DNA from: Salmonirosea aquatica
Lineage (GTDB): Bacteria; Bacteroidota; Bacteroidia; Cytophagales; Spirosomataceae
Length of the DNA stretch: 64,000 nucleotides
NCBI RefSeq assembly: GCF_009296315.1
Contig: NZ_WHLY01000004.1
Location: 62,001 to 126,000 of the forward strand
Direction of reading: 5' to 3'
A model generated the notes under the pieces. It worked only from the letters and a program-made list of their open reading frames with translations, was not told the DNA's origin and made no database searches. The translations under genes and the position numbers were made by a program. This document shows, one piece after another, positions 1 through 7,859 of the stretch; positions within the stretch are counted from its first letter, which is position 1, and every line of letters starts with the position of its first letter.

Positions 1-6
1 TAAATT

Positions 7-861
7 ATGAATGCAACTATCAAAAGAATGCTTTATTTTCCAATAACAAAAATTATCATTGGAATTGTGGTCTGTTTTTCTCTATTTGTTTTAATTCAAA
101 ACTTTGTATTAAAACCATTTTTTTATAGCATTATTCAAGATAAAAGTATTGCCGTCCCAATTATTCACTGTTTTTCTTTTATAATTTTATTAGCCGCTTA
201 TTACTATTTATTCCGTTTATATGATAAAAGAAAAATAACAGAATTATCCATAAAATATTTACTTAAAGAAATGTTTGGAGGATTTTTCTTTGGTTTTTTT
301 ACAATTTCCTTATCTATTTTCATTTTATACTTATTAGGGCATTATCGAGCTATTAGTATTTCTACAGTTCACTATTCAATAAAGTTTTTCACATTCTTAA
401 TGTTTGCGGCCATAGTTGAAGACTTATTTCATAGAGGGTTAATAGTTCGTGTCTGTGAAAATTGGTTAGGAACTAATTTAACCCTTGTCATTGCAATGTT
501 AGTAGAATTGCAACACATTTATAATCCAAATTCCAACTTATTTAGTCTTTTTTATTATTTGATTTGGGGGTTTACCATGGGAATGATGTTTATCTATACT
601 AAAAGAATTTGGCTACCATTTTTCTTCCATTTAGGTTGGAATTTTGCTCAGCCTTTTTATGGCTCAAATCTCACAGGGATAGATGATATGGGCAATATCA
701 TTCAATCAAAATTCAACGGCCCTGAACTATTGACAGGGGGTGCTGTTGGAATTGAGGGTTCAATTTTTACAGCGTCTTTTTTATTGCTTATTGGAATCAT
801 ACTTTATTATCGAGCAAAAAGAGAGGGTAAAATTGTAAAAAGCAAACTGTTTGAAAGATGA
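7..861 (+). CDS. CPBP family intramembrane protease
   Basis: A 284-residue, strongly hydrophobic protein with many membrane segments. The CPBP (Abi/CAAX-like) motifs are visible in order: E138-D-L-F-H-R143 (family EExxxR, with Asp in second place), His170 in V-E-L-Q-H, and H208-L-G-W-N212. The family cleaves prenylated or other membrane peptides, and some members give bacteriocin self-immunity; the substrate here cannot be read. The gene is AT-rich, unlike the window backbone. Its TGA overlaps the ATG of the following cupin pseudogene by four bases (ATGA), implying they were co-translated. It is the first gene of the window, so upstream partners are unseen. Confidence 0.85.
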   Translation: MNATIKRMLYFPITKIIIGIVVCFSLFVLIQNFVLKPFFYSIIQDKSIAVPIIHCFSFIILLAAYYYLFRLYDKRKITELSIKYLLKEMFGGFFFGFFTISLSIFILYLLGHYRAISISTVHYSIKFFTFLMFAAIVEDLFHRGLIVRVCENWLGTNLTLVIAMLVELQHIYNPNSNLFSLFYYLIWGFTMGMMFIYTKRIWLPFFFHLGWNFAQPFYGSNLTGIDDMGNIIQSKFNGPELLTGGAVGIEGSIFTASFLLLIGIILYYRAKREGKIVKSKLFER

Positions 862-1166
862 ATTAAAAAAATGCGTTAGTAAGCCTTGAAAAATATTTCT
901 CACCAAAGATTGTAAGCGAATTAAATGACCAGTATATTAAAGTTGTAAAGATAAAAGGGCAAGAAGTGCCTTGGCATATTCATGAAGATGAATTATTCTA
1001 CATTGCAAAAGGAATACTTTTATTGGAAATTTAAAAGCAACCAGACTTAAAATTAAAAAAAGGTGACCTGTTTGTTGTAAATAAAGGAAGAAATCACAGA
1101 GTTTCCTCTAAAAAGGAATGTTTAATTATGATTATGGAATCTAAAACAACCGAACATACTGGTTAA
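858..1166 (+). pseudogene. Cupin-domain protein, two in-frame stops
   Basis: One reading frame from the ATG at 858 to the TAA at 1164 encodes a small single-domain cupin (about 102 residues), but it is interrupted at codon 3 (TAA, 864-866) and codon 59 (TAA, 1032-1034). The readable parts contain V-P-W-H-I-H-E-D-E, a G-D-L-F-V-V-N-K-G turn and a second R-N-H-R-V motif, as expected for cupin motifs 1 and 2. No frameshift is needed: both lesions look like single substitutions of Lys and Glu codons to TAA. The ATG overlaps the stop of the CPBP gene. Family members usually bind a metal or small ligand; this copy should be inactive. Confidence 0.7.
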
Positions 1167-1284
1167 GTAAAATCGGCAATAACAAAATCAATAGAGGAGC
1201 AACTTTTTTGATATACAAATATTTCGCTCTTATGCGAGTTGACAATTTTTTTTGAAACTATTATTTTTTATAAATATTTTATAG

Positions 1285-1510
1285 GTCTAACAAAAAGCCT
1301 GCCTCCAACATGGGGTTTGCTGCAAGTGTGGCGGGATATTGTTAGCATCGACTTAAGTTCGCTTTTGTGCTTCAGTCTCGGCGGACGGATTGCTTTGGGC
1401 CTTCGATTTTTAACTTGTACTTTTAGTTATTTTTTAACAGTAGTTCCGGGCAGATGAAATTCTATTTTCACACCTGCGGCAAGCCCTGTTCGTTGGCTGC
1501 GATTTTAGGA
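1285..1510. repeat. Probable dispersed intergenic repeat or cassette spacer
   Basis: This gene-free stretch between the cupin pseudogene and the VOC gene begins with GTCTAAC and contains a more GC-rich block in otherwise AT-rich DNA. The sequence around 1310-1500 resembles a multi-copy intergenic sequence I associate with Flavobacteriia and Cytophagia genomes, but that is recollection and not a comparison made here. The opening heptamer fits the RYYYAAC half of integron attC-like sites; I did not find a convincing matching GTTRRRY end. A short open frame on the plus strand inside it is not considered a gene. Confidence 0.3.
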
Positions 1511-1546
1511 CATGCTTTATTAAAACGAAAAACAATTTAATCATTA

Positions 1547-1912
1547 ATGAATTTAAATCAAATTACAATACCGTCATTAAATATGGAAAAGTACATTCTG
1601 TTTTATCAGGAACTAGGATTAAAATTCATCGTAAAATCTCTGCCTCACTATGCCAGATTTAAATGCCAGGCCGGAAATTCAACATTTTCTCTATACCAAG
1701 TAGACCAACTTCCAATGGGAAACGGAATAATCATCTATTTTAAGTGTGACAATCTTGACCATTATGTGAACGAGCTTTTAGGTAAAGGATTTGAATTTGA
1801 AGAATTGCCTAACTATAAAAATTGGTTATGGCATGAAGCACATACGAAAGACCTTGATGAAAACCATTTAATTTTATACTATGCAGGCGAAAACAGGCTA
1901 AACTCACCCTAA
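1547..1912 (+). CDS. VOC (glyoxalase/bleomycin-resistance fold) protein
   Basis: A 121-residue single-domain protein of the vicinal-oxygen-chelate superfamily. It opens with the typical strand, then a helix in which Y-I-L-F-Y-Q-E-L-G-L-K-F matches the conserved FYxxxLG signature, and later has the helix L-D-H-Y-V-N-E-L-L-G-K-G-F that starts the second beta-alpha module. It ends with D-E-N-H-L-I-L-Y-Y-A, corresponding to the conserved D-P-x-G-N segment. Such proteins include antibiotic-binding proteins, isomerases and dioxygenases; no substrate can be assigned. It is AT-rich like the CPBP gene and separated from it by a repeat-like spacer, consistent with an accessory gene. Confidence 0.75.
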   Translation: MNLNQITIPSLNMEKYILFYQELGLKFIVKSLPHYARFKCQAGNSTFSLYQVDQLPMGNGIIIYFKCDNLDHYVNELLGKGFEFEELPNYKNWLWHEAHTKDLDENHLILYYAGENRLNSP

Positions 1913-1936
1913 ACCCACCCTGGAAATTAACTTAAT

Positions 1937-2056
1937 ATGAAACCTGACGATAATTTACAGTTATTTATTCTTTCAAAATCATTGAGCGATAGGGAAATGA
2001 CTTTATTAAAGCCTGGTACAACTATCGAAGCAAATTTACAAGTTTTCGGGAAATAA
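1937..2056 (+). CDS. Short ORF of 39 codons, possibly a truncated gene
   Basis: A small open frame starts with ATG 24 bases after the VOC gene and ends at TAA 2054-2056. The product is hydrophilic, with no recognisable domain. Sequence after the stop shows only short open stretches, so this may be the start of a degraded longer gene. It is listed only because of its position and AT-rich composition matching its neighbours. Confidence 0.2.
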   Translation: MKPDDNLQLFILSKSLSDREMTLLKPGTTIEANLQVFGK

Positions 2057-2846
2057 TGGTTCAAGGTTAGATCAATCTGGCAAGCGATTACATAGTGGTT
2101 ATGCACAATGGACAGGCAAGGGAACTTTGCAAGATTCGTGTAACACATAATTATAAGGTGCAAAAGAATTTCGAATGCAAGTGCGTGAATGTTGTTCCGA
2201 AATCCAAACCTAATACAAAATGAATATGATTATGGATTTATTAAACAAAAGAAGGGCAGTGAATTGAATGCTGAGATCTAAATAAGCACAGGGGTGCCAT
2301 AGCTTTATAAATATATTTTCTTCTGGTGAAACGGGTCCACCGGAACGGTTTACCAATTTTACTGCGCCACGCCAAATGTACATCGGTACGACGCCCGAAA
2401 GGTGGGTGTAAACTGGGCCGCTGGAGCGGGCTAACAAGCAATAGAACTTCTACCGAGCAGCGTACCACTGTACGAAAAGTATTCGTCAGCCAACGTCAGC
2501 CACGTACCGTTTTCCTGTATGTACTCTTGGTTCAATTAATTTATTCGTTTCGAGGTACAATAAATCTAGCTGTACTCTGAACAGTACATTAAGGAGATTT
2601 GGAAAACTGATCTGTGATGTGGTCTTGTTTGCTTCTGCTACTATGAAGCTTTTGTGGTGTAACCGTGTAAGGGGGTGCGAACCAGGAACCTTACGGATTC
2701 TTTATTTTGGTTAATTCAACAACGCGGAAAATGAGGCACATTCTATATTACATTTGCGATTTCTTTACGTCCGATAATCTTGACCTCAAATGAATACCCC
2801 CTAAATTCTTATTATTCCCTTTCCCTTTATAAATTTTTTCCCATTT
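2057..2846. other. Intergenic, no supported gene
   Basis: Composition changes sharply near 2320, from AT-rich to about 50% GC and back near 2540, suggesting DNA of several origins. Short open frames exist on both strands around 2210-2580, but none has domain signatures or sensible protein composition. No toxin gene partner for the neighbouring antitoxin can be seen. Confidence 0.5.
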
Positions 2847-3074
2847 TCACCCTTCGCCTCCGGCATGGTCGGCACTTCCAGCATCCGGTATTTCGCTCGC
2901 CTTTTTCAATCGGGTGTACTGCTCCCAGTCCTCGACCGAAATCAGCACGGCTACTGCCTTATTCTGCCGGGTGACCAGGGTCGGCTCCTTGAGGTAAGAC
3001 GCGCGGTTGAGCAGATCCGAGAGTTGGTTTCGCATCTCTTGTGCGGTCACGCTGTTTATTCCGTCAGTGTCCAT
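2847..3074 (-). CDS. Phd/YefM-type antitoxin, apparently without toxin
   Basis: A 75-residue protein with the N-terminal fold of Phd/YefM antitoxins: V-T-A-Q-E-M-R-N-Q-L-S-D-L-L-N-R-A then V-T-R-Q-N-K-A-V-A-V-L-I-S-V-E-D-W-E, the usual DNA-binding and dimerisation core. The C-terminal toxin-neutralising tail is short and polar. Such antitoxins normally repress their own promoter and neutralise a RelE/YoeB or Doc toxin encoded just downstream. Here no toxin-like frame follows below 2847 on the minus strand, so the gene looks like an orphan or the survivor of a decayed pair. Confidence 0.7.
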   Translation of the reverse strand: MDTDGINSVTAQEMRNQLSDLLNRASYLKEPTLVTRQNKAVAVLISVEDWEQYTRLKKASEIPDAGSADHAGGEG

Positions 3075-3339
3075 GTTTTTGTTAGTTTAGTTATTTCGTA
3101 AGAAAGCATGAATTTACTGAAATAATGGAAGCTAGGAAAACTCTTTAAATCAGAAACTGATGAATAATAATAAACTCATGAAATAAATGAAAATAACAAA
3201 ACTGAAATTATGATGATTAGTAACGAACTTACAAACCTTACAGAAGTGTAAGCAATTTACCTGTTTTACATTTTAAGAACGGACGTTTGTATAATGTAAA
3301 ATTTGCCTAACTTGCTCCACAAATCAGAATAGACCGCCC

Positions 3340-4017
3340 GTGGAACACCAGAACGACCAGACCAAGTACGTCGCCTACTACCGCGTCTCGACGCTCCGCC
3401 AGGGCGCGTCCGGTTTGGGCCTGGGCGCCCAGCGCACCGGTGTCGAGTCCTTCACCCGCGGCCGCGGGCAGATCCTGGCGGAGTACACCGACGTCGAGTC
3501 GGGCAAGCGCGACGACCGCCCCGAGCTGATGCGGGCCATCGCCCGCTGCAAGTCCGAGGGAGCCGTGCTGCTGATCGCCAAGCTCGACCGGCTGACGCGC
3601 AACGTGGCCTTCATCTTCACGCTGCGTGACTCGGGCGCCCCGTTCGTGTGCGCCGACATGCCCGAGGCGAACACACTGACGATTGGGGTCATGGCCACCA
3701 TGGCGCAGCACGAGCGGGAGGTGATCTCCGAAAGGACCAAGAAGGCGCTGGCCGAGAAGAAGAAGCAGGGGTTCGTGCTGGGTCGGCCGGAGAACCTGAC
3801 GCCGGGGGCGATTGAGAAGGGGAGGGGAGTGCGACAGCAGAACGCCCGCGCGGACGAGAACAACCGCCGGGCGGCGGCCCTGGCCAATTCGATGCGGCAG
3901 GCGGGGCAGAGCTGGACAGCCATCGCCGCCGCGCTGAATGACTACGGGTTCCGCACCAGGCGCGGTAAGGAGTTCCGGCCCGTGCAGGTGCAGCGCGTGG
4001 TGGCGCTCTTCGTCTGA
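3340..4017 (+). CDS. Serine site-specific recombinase (resolvase/invertase)
   Basis: A 225-residue small serine recombinase. The catalytic segment Y-Y-R-V-S17-T lies at residues 13-18. K-L-D-R-L-T-R at 81-87 matches the conserved D-R-x-x-R active-site region, and the dimer helix M-A-T-M-A-Q-H-E-R-E follows. The C-terminal third ends in a helix-turn-helix like that of Hin/Tn3 resolvases (W-T-A-I-A-A-A-L-N then G-K-E-F-R-P-V-Q-V-Q-R-V). The chosen start is GTG 3340; no ATG fits better. The gene is far more GC-rich than the AT-rich DNA just upstream, a sign of recent transfer. A TATAAT-like hexamer lies near 3291-3296. Confidence 0.88.
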   Translation: MEHQNDQTKYVAYYRVSTLRQGASGLGLGAQRTGVESFTRGRGQILAEYTDVESGKRDDRPELMRAIARCKSEGAVLLIAKLDRLTRNVAFIFTLRDSGAPFVCADMPEANTLTIGVMATMAQHEREVISERTKKALAEKKKQGFVLGRPENLTPGAIEKGRGVRQQNARADENNRRAAALANSMRQAGQSWTAIAAALNDYGFRTRRGKEFRPVQVQRVVALFV

Positions 4018-4495
4018 CGGACGGATTCGGGAGGAGTGGTATGGCTGCTTCCGGCAAGGGTACCCGGGCTTTCGCCAAGGTGCGGAGCAACCCGTCCCAT
4101 TGCCGCTTGACCTCAAACTGCCCCGTAGCGGCGTACCGTCACACTTTTTGACGCACTCGAACAAATCCTACCTGGATTCGCGGGCACCCTACCTAAGAAT
4201 ATCACTTTTCCAAGCAAACGAGCGCCGCTTTGTCGTCCTCCTTGGCCGCATGTACCTCAACAGTCTACAGAGGTACCTCAGAATTTACAAGAAACTCCTC
4301 TATACTGCCGCACAGGCAACCCGGTATTCTAGTCTTTCCGTACGGATTATTGATCTAAGCCGGTAAAAAACCGTTAAACGTACCGTATCTCCTTCGATTC
4401 ATACCGCGGTCGGCAGCCCTGCTCTCACCAACTTTGTAATGATAGTCGAAGGGCATTGAGCCCTTCGAAATTACAAACCAACAAACCTCTACATT
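4018..4495. other. Intergenic with a solitary IS-end-like sequence
   Basis: No gene is supported. The GC-rich composition of the recombinase fades by about 4140. The only structure noticed is an oligonucleotide at 4139-4160 resembling the terminal repeat of the ISKra4-type element at 47288-49658 (listed separately). The last 100 bases should contain the promoter of the following nine-gene run. Confidence 0.4.
4139..4160. repeat. Solo ISKra4-like terminal repeat
   Basis: The segment contains CACACTTTTTGACGCACTC. The right end of the insertion element at 49638-49658 reads CACACTTTTTGATGCTCTC, so 17 of 19 positions agree in the same orientation. No matching opposite end was seen nearby. It could be a relic of a lost element. 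Confidence 0.4.
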
Positions 4496-5317
4496 ATGCC
4501 GACGCTAACCATTAAAGACGGTACCCAACTTTACTATAAGGATTGGGGAACAGGACAACCCCTAGTGTTTCATCACGGATGGCCGTTGTCCAGCGACGAC
4601 TGGGATGCCCAGATGATATTTTTCCTGCTGCAGGGTTACCGGGTAGTGGCCCACGATCGCCGGGGTCACGGTCGCTCCACCCAAACGACGGATGGTCACG
4701 ATATCGACACCTACGCATCAGACGCCGCTCAACTGGCCGAGTTCCTGGACTTGAAAGATGCGATTCACATCGGTCATTCTACCGGAGGGGGGGAAGTGAC
4801 ACGTTACGTAGCTAAGTACGGCAATGGACGGGTGGCCAAAGCAGTCCTGATCAGTGCGATTACCCCACTCATGGTCGCTAACGAGTCAAACCCCGACGGT
4901 GTGCCCATGTCGGTATTTGATGAGATTCGGGAAGGAACCGCTACCCGGCGTCCGCAGTATTTCAACGAATTCACCACGGCTTTCTATGGCTTCAACCGTC
5001 CAGGGGCTACCGCTATGCAGGGCGTACAGGATAACTGGTGGCGGCAGGGCATGATGGGGGGAATAAATGCCCACTATCACGGTATCAAGGCCTTTTCGGA
5101 AACAGATCTTACGGAAGACCTGAAAAACATTGACGTGCCGGTTCTGATCATGCACGGAGAAGACGACCAGATCGTTCCCATCGGGATTACAGCCCATAAG
5201 GCGATCAAGCTTCTCAAAAACGGGAAATTGATCACGTACCCCGGCTTTCCGCATGGCATGCCTACCACCGAGGCTGCTACGATCAATGCTGACCTACTGA
5301 CTTTTGTCCAATCGTAA
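4496..5317 (+). CDS. Alpha/beta hydrolase, cofactor-free haloperoxidase type
   Basis: A 273-residue alpha/beta-hydrolase. The oxyanion-hole motif H-H-G-W-P is at 26-30, the nucleophile elbow G93-H-S95-T-G-G-G at 93-99, the acid Asp224 in G-E-D-D-Q-I-V-P, and His253 in G-F-P-H-G-M-P. The elbow form GHSTGGG and the overall length match non-haem chloroperoxidases and related esterases. In vivo these act as esterases or perhydrolases; the physiological substrate is unknown. It is the first gene of a same-strand run to 11126 with only short gaps, so it probably carries the run's promoter in the preceding 478 bases. Confidence 0.88.
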   Translation: MPTLTIKDGTQLYYKDWGTGQPLVFHHGWPLSSDDWDAQMIFFLLQGYRVVAHDRRGHGRSTQTTDGHDIDTYASDAAQLAEFLDLKDAIHIGHSTGGGEVTRYVAKYGNGRVAKAVLISAITPLMVANESNPDGVPMSVFDEIREGTATRRPQYFNEFTTAFYGFNRPGATAMQGVQDNWWRQGMMGGINAHYHGIKAFSETDLTEDLKNIDVPVLIMHGEDDQIVPIGITAHKAIKLLKNGKLITYPGFPHGMPTTEAATINADLLTFVQS

Positions 5318-5401
5318 TCACTTCACCTCTCGTTCCAAAGGCAGAGGGGTTGTGTGCATACCTGCGCTTGCGGTACCTATACGCCCGAAATCATATTCCC
5401 T

Positions 5402-6343
5402 ATGAACCAATCAATTTTAGGCCTCCACCACATCACGGCCATTGCCAACAACGCGCAGCGTAACGTTGATTTCTATACCCAAGTGCTGGGGCTGCGCATG
5501 GTTAAAAAGACGGTCAATTTCGATGATCCAACTACCTACCATTTTTATTATGGGAACGAAGAAGGTACCCCCGGTACAATCCTGACCTTTTTTCCCTGGG
5601 AAGGCATTGGCCAGGGACACAACGGTACCGGTATGGCTACCGAGATCGGATATTCGGTTCCGGCGGATAGTCTGGGAAACTGGGTGGAGCGATTCCGGGA
5701 AGCGGGTGTAACAATGGGCGAACAGGCGGACCGATTCGGAGAAAACTACCTACCCTTCAAGGATCCTGACGGTCTGGAATTTGCCCTGATGGTACCCAGG
5801 CAAGCCGACGGCCGTCCCGCCTGGGAAACCGGAGAGGAGAAGCAGGACATGGCTACCCGGGGGTTTCACAGCGTCACCCTGACATTACAGAAAATAGACG
5901 CTACGGCGAAGGTACTCACCGACATTTTTGGCTACCGGCTGCTGGGGCAGGAAGGGAATCGCTACCGGTTTCAGACGGATAGCGTGGCCGAGGCTGCGAT
6001 TGTCGACCTGCTGGAAGTACCGGACGGGCAGGCGGGGCGCAATGCCGGTGGCACAAATCACCATGTTGCTTTCCGGGTAGCCAACGAGAGCGTTCAGATG
6101 GAATTCCGGGAAAAGATCCTGTCCGGCGGATTACAGATTACTCCCAAGATCGACCGCGACTATTTTTTTTCACTGTATTTTCGTGAACCCGGGGGCGTAC
6201 TCTTTGAGATTGCAACCGACAACCCGGGATTTACGGTGGATGAGCCGCTGGCCGAACTTGGGAGCCATCTCAAACTACCTAAACAGTATGAAGCCTCGCG
6301 AAGCCGCATAGAAAAGGCGCTCCCGGTACTGAAAACCATATAA
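5402..6343 (+). CDS. Ring-cleaving VOC dioxygenase, MhqO/MhqA-like
   Basis: A 313-residue protein with two VOC modules. The first begins L-G-L-H-H-I-T-A-I-A (metal His at 9-10), followed by N-V-D-F-Y-T-Q-V-L-G-L-R. The second module, from about residue 150, contains G-F-H-S-V-T-L-T-L, T-N-H-H-V-A-F-R-V and G-G-V-L-F-E-I-A-T-D, giving the usual His/His/Glu iron site. The family includes hydroquinone-type ring-cleaving dioxygenases induced by quinones. ATG 5402 is preferred over an upstream GTG frame at 5354 because homologues start with this M-N-x-x-I-x-G-L-H-H pattern. A partner esterase of the MhqD type lies two genes downstream. Confidence 0.87.
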   Translation: MNQSILGLHHITAIANNAQRNVDFYTQVLGLRMVKKTVNFDDPTTYHFYYGNEEGTPGTILTFFPWEGIGQGHNGTGMATEIGYSVPADSLGNWVERFREAGVTMGEQADRFGENYLPFKDPDGLEFALMVPRQADGRPAWETGEEKQDMATRGFHSVTLTLQKIDATAKVLTDIFGYRLLGQEGNRYRFQTDSVAEAAIVDLLEVPDGQAGRNAGGTNHHVAFRVANESVQMEFREKILSGGLQITPKIDRDYFFSLYFREPGGVLFEIATDNPGFTVDEPLAELGSHLKLPKQYEASRSRIEKALPVLKTI

Positions 6344-6354
6344 CTGCTTTGAAT

Positions 6355-6654
6355 ATGACCAACGTTGAAACAAAGCTGGACCAGAATGGCAAAGGAGCGT
6401 TCAAACTGTACGAGGATAAGACAGAACTGGGTGAAATGGTTGTCCGTGTCAATGACGGTAAACTGACCGTCTACCACACGGAGGTCGTACCGGAGGAAGA
6501 GGGCAAGGGGAACGCGAGTCAGTTACTGAAAGCTGTGGTCGATTACGCCCGCGCGCAACACCTTCAGGTGGTACCCCTGTGCGCGTACGTTCATGCCCAG
6601 TTTCGGCATCATCCTGAGCAGTATGCCGATGTATGGACAGAATCAGCTAATTGA
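6355..6654 (+). CDS. GNAT-fold acetyltransferase, YidJ/NATD1 type
   Basis: A compact 99-residue GCN5-like domain. V-Y-H-T-E-V-V-P-E-E-E-G-K-G-N-A-S is the acetyl-CoA binding turn, with the Q/RxxGxG/A pattern here as E-G-K-G-N-A. It is followed by the helix L-L-K-A-V-V-D-Y-A-R and the strand V-V-P-L-C-A-Y-V. Minimal GNATs of this type are widespread, with no well-established substrate. ATG 6355 was chosen; an in-frame TTG two codons earlier is possible. The gene starts 11 bases after the dioxygenase stop and is almost certainly co-transcribed with it. Confidence 0.82.
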   Translation: MTNVETKLDQNGKGAFKLYEDKTELGEMVVRVNDGKLTVYHTEVVPEEEGKGNASQLLKAVVDYARAQHLQVVPLCAYVHAQFRHHPEQYADVWTESAN

Positions 6655-6696
6655 AAAAGGCCACCGTTATTTAACTTCTAGAACTCACTTTCAACC

Positions 6697-7317
6697 ATGC
6701 ATCCAGAACGTATCGTCACGGGAGGGCAACCGCTCACAACGGCAACAAAAGTATTACTGATGCTTCATGGGCGGGGTGGCAATGCTCAGGATATTCTGTC
6801 GCTGGCGCAGCAGCTCGATGTGGATGACTTTGCGCTGCTGGCGCCACAAGCCACTGGCCACAGTTGGTACCCATACTCGTTTCTGGCACCACAGGCCCAG
6901 AACCAACCGGCCTTATCCTCTGCCCTGGCGATGCTTGGCGGCCTGCTGCAAAAACTGGAAGCGCAAGGTATCAGCCGAAAAAGTATCTATCTGCTGGGCT
7001 TCTCACAGGGAGCCTGCCTGACGCTGGAGTTTGCGGCCCAGAACGCGGATCGCTACGGAGGGATTGTGGCTTTCACGGGTGGCTTAATCGGCAATCAACT
7101 CGATCCGGGAAAGTACCATGGGGATTTTGCGGGTACGCCTGTTTTCATTGGTACCAGCGACCCCGACTTCCACGTGCCCGTCGAACGGGTACAGGCTTCG
7201 ACGGCTTTGCTGAAAAGCCTGGGGGCATCCGTTACGGAAAAAATATATCCAAATCGGGGGCATACCATCAGTCAGGATGAAATTGACCTAGCCAATACCC
7301 TCATTTTTAAAGCATAA
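6697..7317 (+). CDS. Carboxylesterase/phospholipase, MhqD/YpfH-like
   Basis: A 206-residue alpha/beta hydrolase of the phospholipase/carboxylesterase family. The visible features are L-H-G-R-G-G-N (oxyanion region, 24-30), the nucleophile G-F-S103-Q-G-A, an acid in G-T-S-D-P-D157, and His189 in N-R-G-H-T. In Bacillus the related MhqD is encoded beside the ring-cleaving dioxygenase MhqO in a quinone-stress operon; the same pair occurs here with a GNAT gene between them. That context supports a detoxification role, but the actual ester substrate is not known for the family. Confidence 0.87.
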   Translation: MHPERIVTGGQPLTTATKVLLMLHGRGGNAQDILSLAQQLDVDDFALLAPQATGHSWYPYSFLAPQAQNQPALSSALAMLGGLLQKLEAQGISRKSIYLLGFSQGACLTLEFAAQNADRYGGIVAFTGGLIGNQLDPGKYHGDFAGTPVFIGTSDPDFHVPVERVQASTALLKSLGASVTEKIYPNRGHTISQDEIDLANTLIFKA

Positions 7318-7343
7318 TACAACTAACTTTTCTCTCTATCCTC

Positions 7344-7817
7344 ATGAAAACTACCCTGGGCATATCCGCCGAAAACCGCGAAATTGTGGCGCATGATCTG
7401 GCAAAGCTACTGGCCGATGAATTTGTGCTTTACACCAAAACGCTCAACGCCCATTGGAATCTGGAAGGCATGGATTTCCATTCCGTTCATCTCTATTTTG
7501 AAGAGCTGTACAAGCAGTCGGCCGAGATCGTCGACGGCGTAGCCGAACGAATCCGACAATTGGATCATTACGCTCCGGCCACTCTGAAAAATTTCCTGCA
7601 ACTCACCCACCTGACTGAACAGGATGGGGGCGGAAACGATAGCCGGAGCCTGACCGCCAAACTACTGAGCGACCACGAAAGTATTATCGAGTTTATCCGG
7701 GGTACCATCGGTGAATTTCAGGAAGCTCACCACGACGCCGGTACGAGCGACTACGTGACGGGCCTGATGGAAACCCACGAAAAAATTGCCTGGATGCTGC
7801 GCGCGCATTTGAAGTAA
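7344..7817 (+). CDS. dps: Dps family DNA-protecting ferritin-like protein
   Basis: A 157-residue Dps protein. The inter-subunit ferroxidase ligands are all present: His37 in N-A-H-W-N, His49, Asp64 and Glu68 in E-I-V-D-G-V-A-E-R-I. Length and the four-helix pattern match the family. Dps forms 12-mers that oxidise ferrous iron with hydrogen peroxide and can bind DNA. It begins 26 bases after the esterase gene, so its expression is likely tied to the detoxification run rather than driven by its own strong promoter. Confidence 0.93.
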   Translation: MKTTLGISAENREIVAHDLAKLLADEFVLYTKTLNAHWNLEGMDFHSVHLYFEELYKQSAEIVDGVAERIRQLDHYAPATLKNFLQLTHLTEQDGGGNDSRSLTAKLLSDHESIIEFIRGTIGEFQEAHHDAGTSDYVTGLMETHEKIAWMLRAHLK

Positions 7818-7859
7818 AGTTCCTGTTGATTATCATTACAAAACAAAATCCCGCTTTCC

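Noticed and set aside
1239-1457. Open frame of 72 codons on the plus strand
   Set aside because: It lies in the repeat-like spacer, has a composition unlike a functional protein and no domain; the repeat explains it better.
2210-2580. Overlapping open frames on both strands
   Set aside because: Several frames are open at once with Arg/Ser-rich translations and no conserved motif, typical of non-coding DNA.
2640-2720. tRNA-like stretch
   Set aside because: A short tRNA-like look was not supported by a complete cloverleaf.
3307-4164. Long minus-strand frame opposite the serine recombinase
   Set aside because: High GC leaves antisense frames open; only the plus strand shows catalytic motifs.
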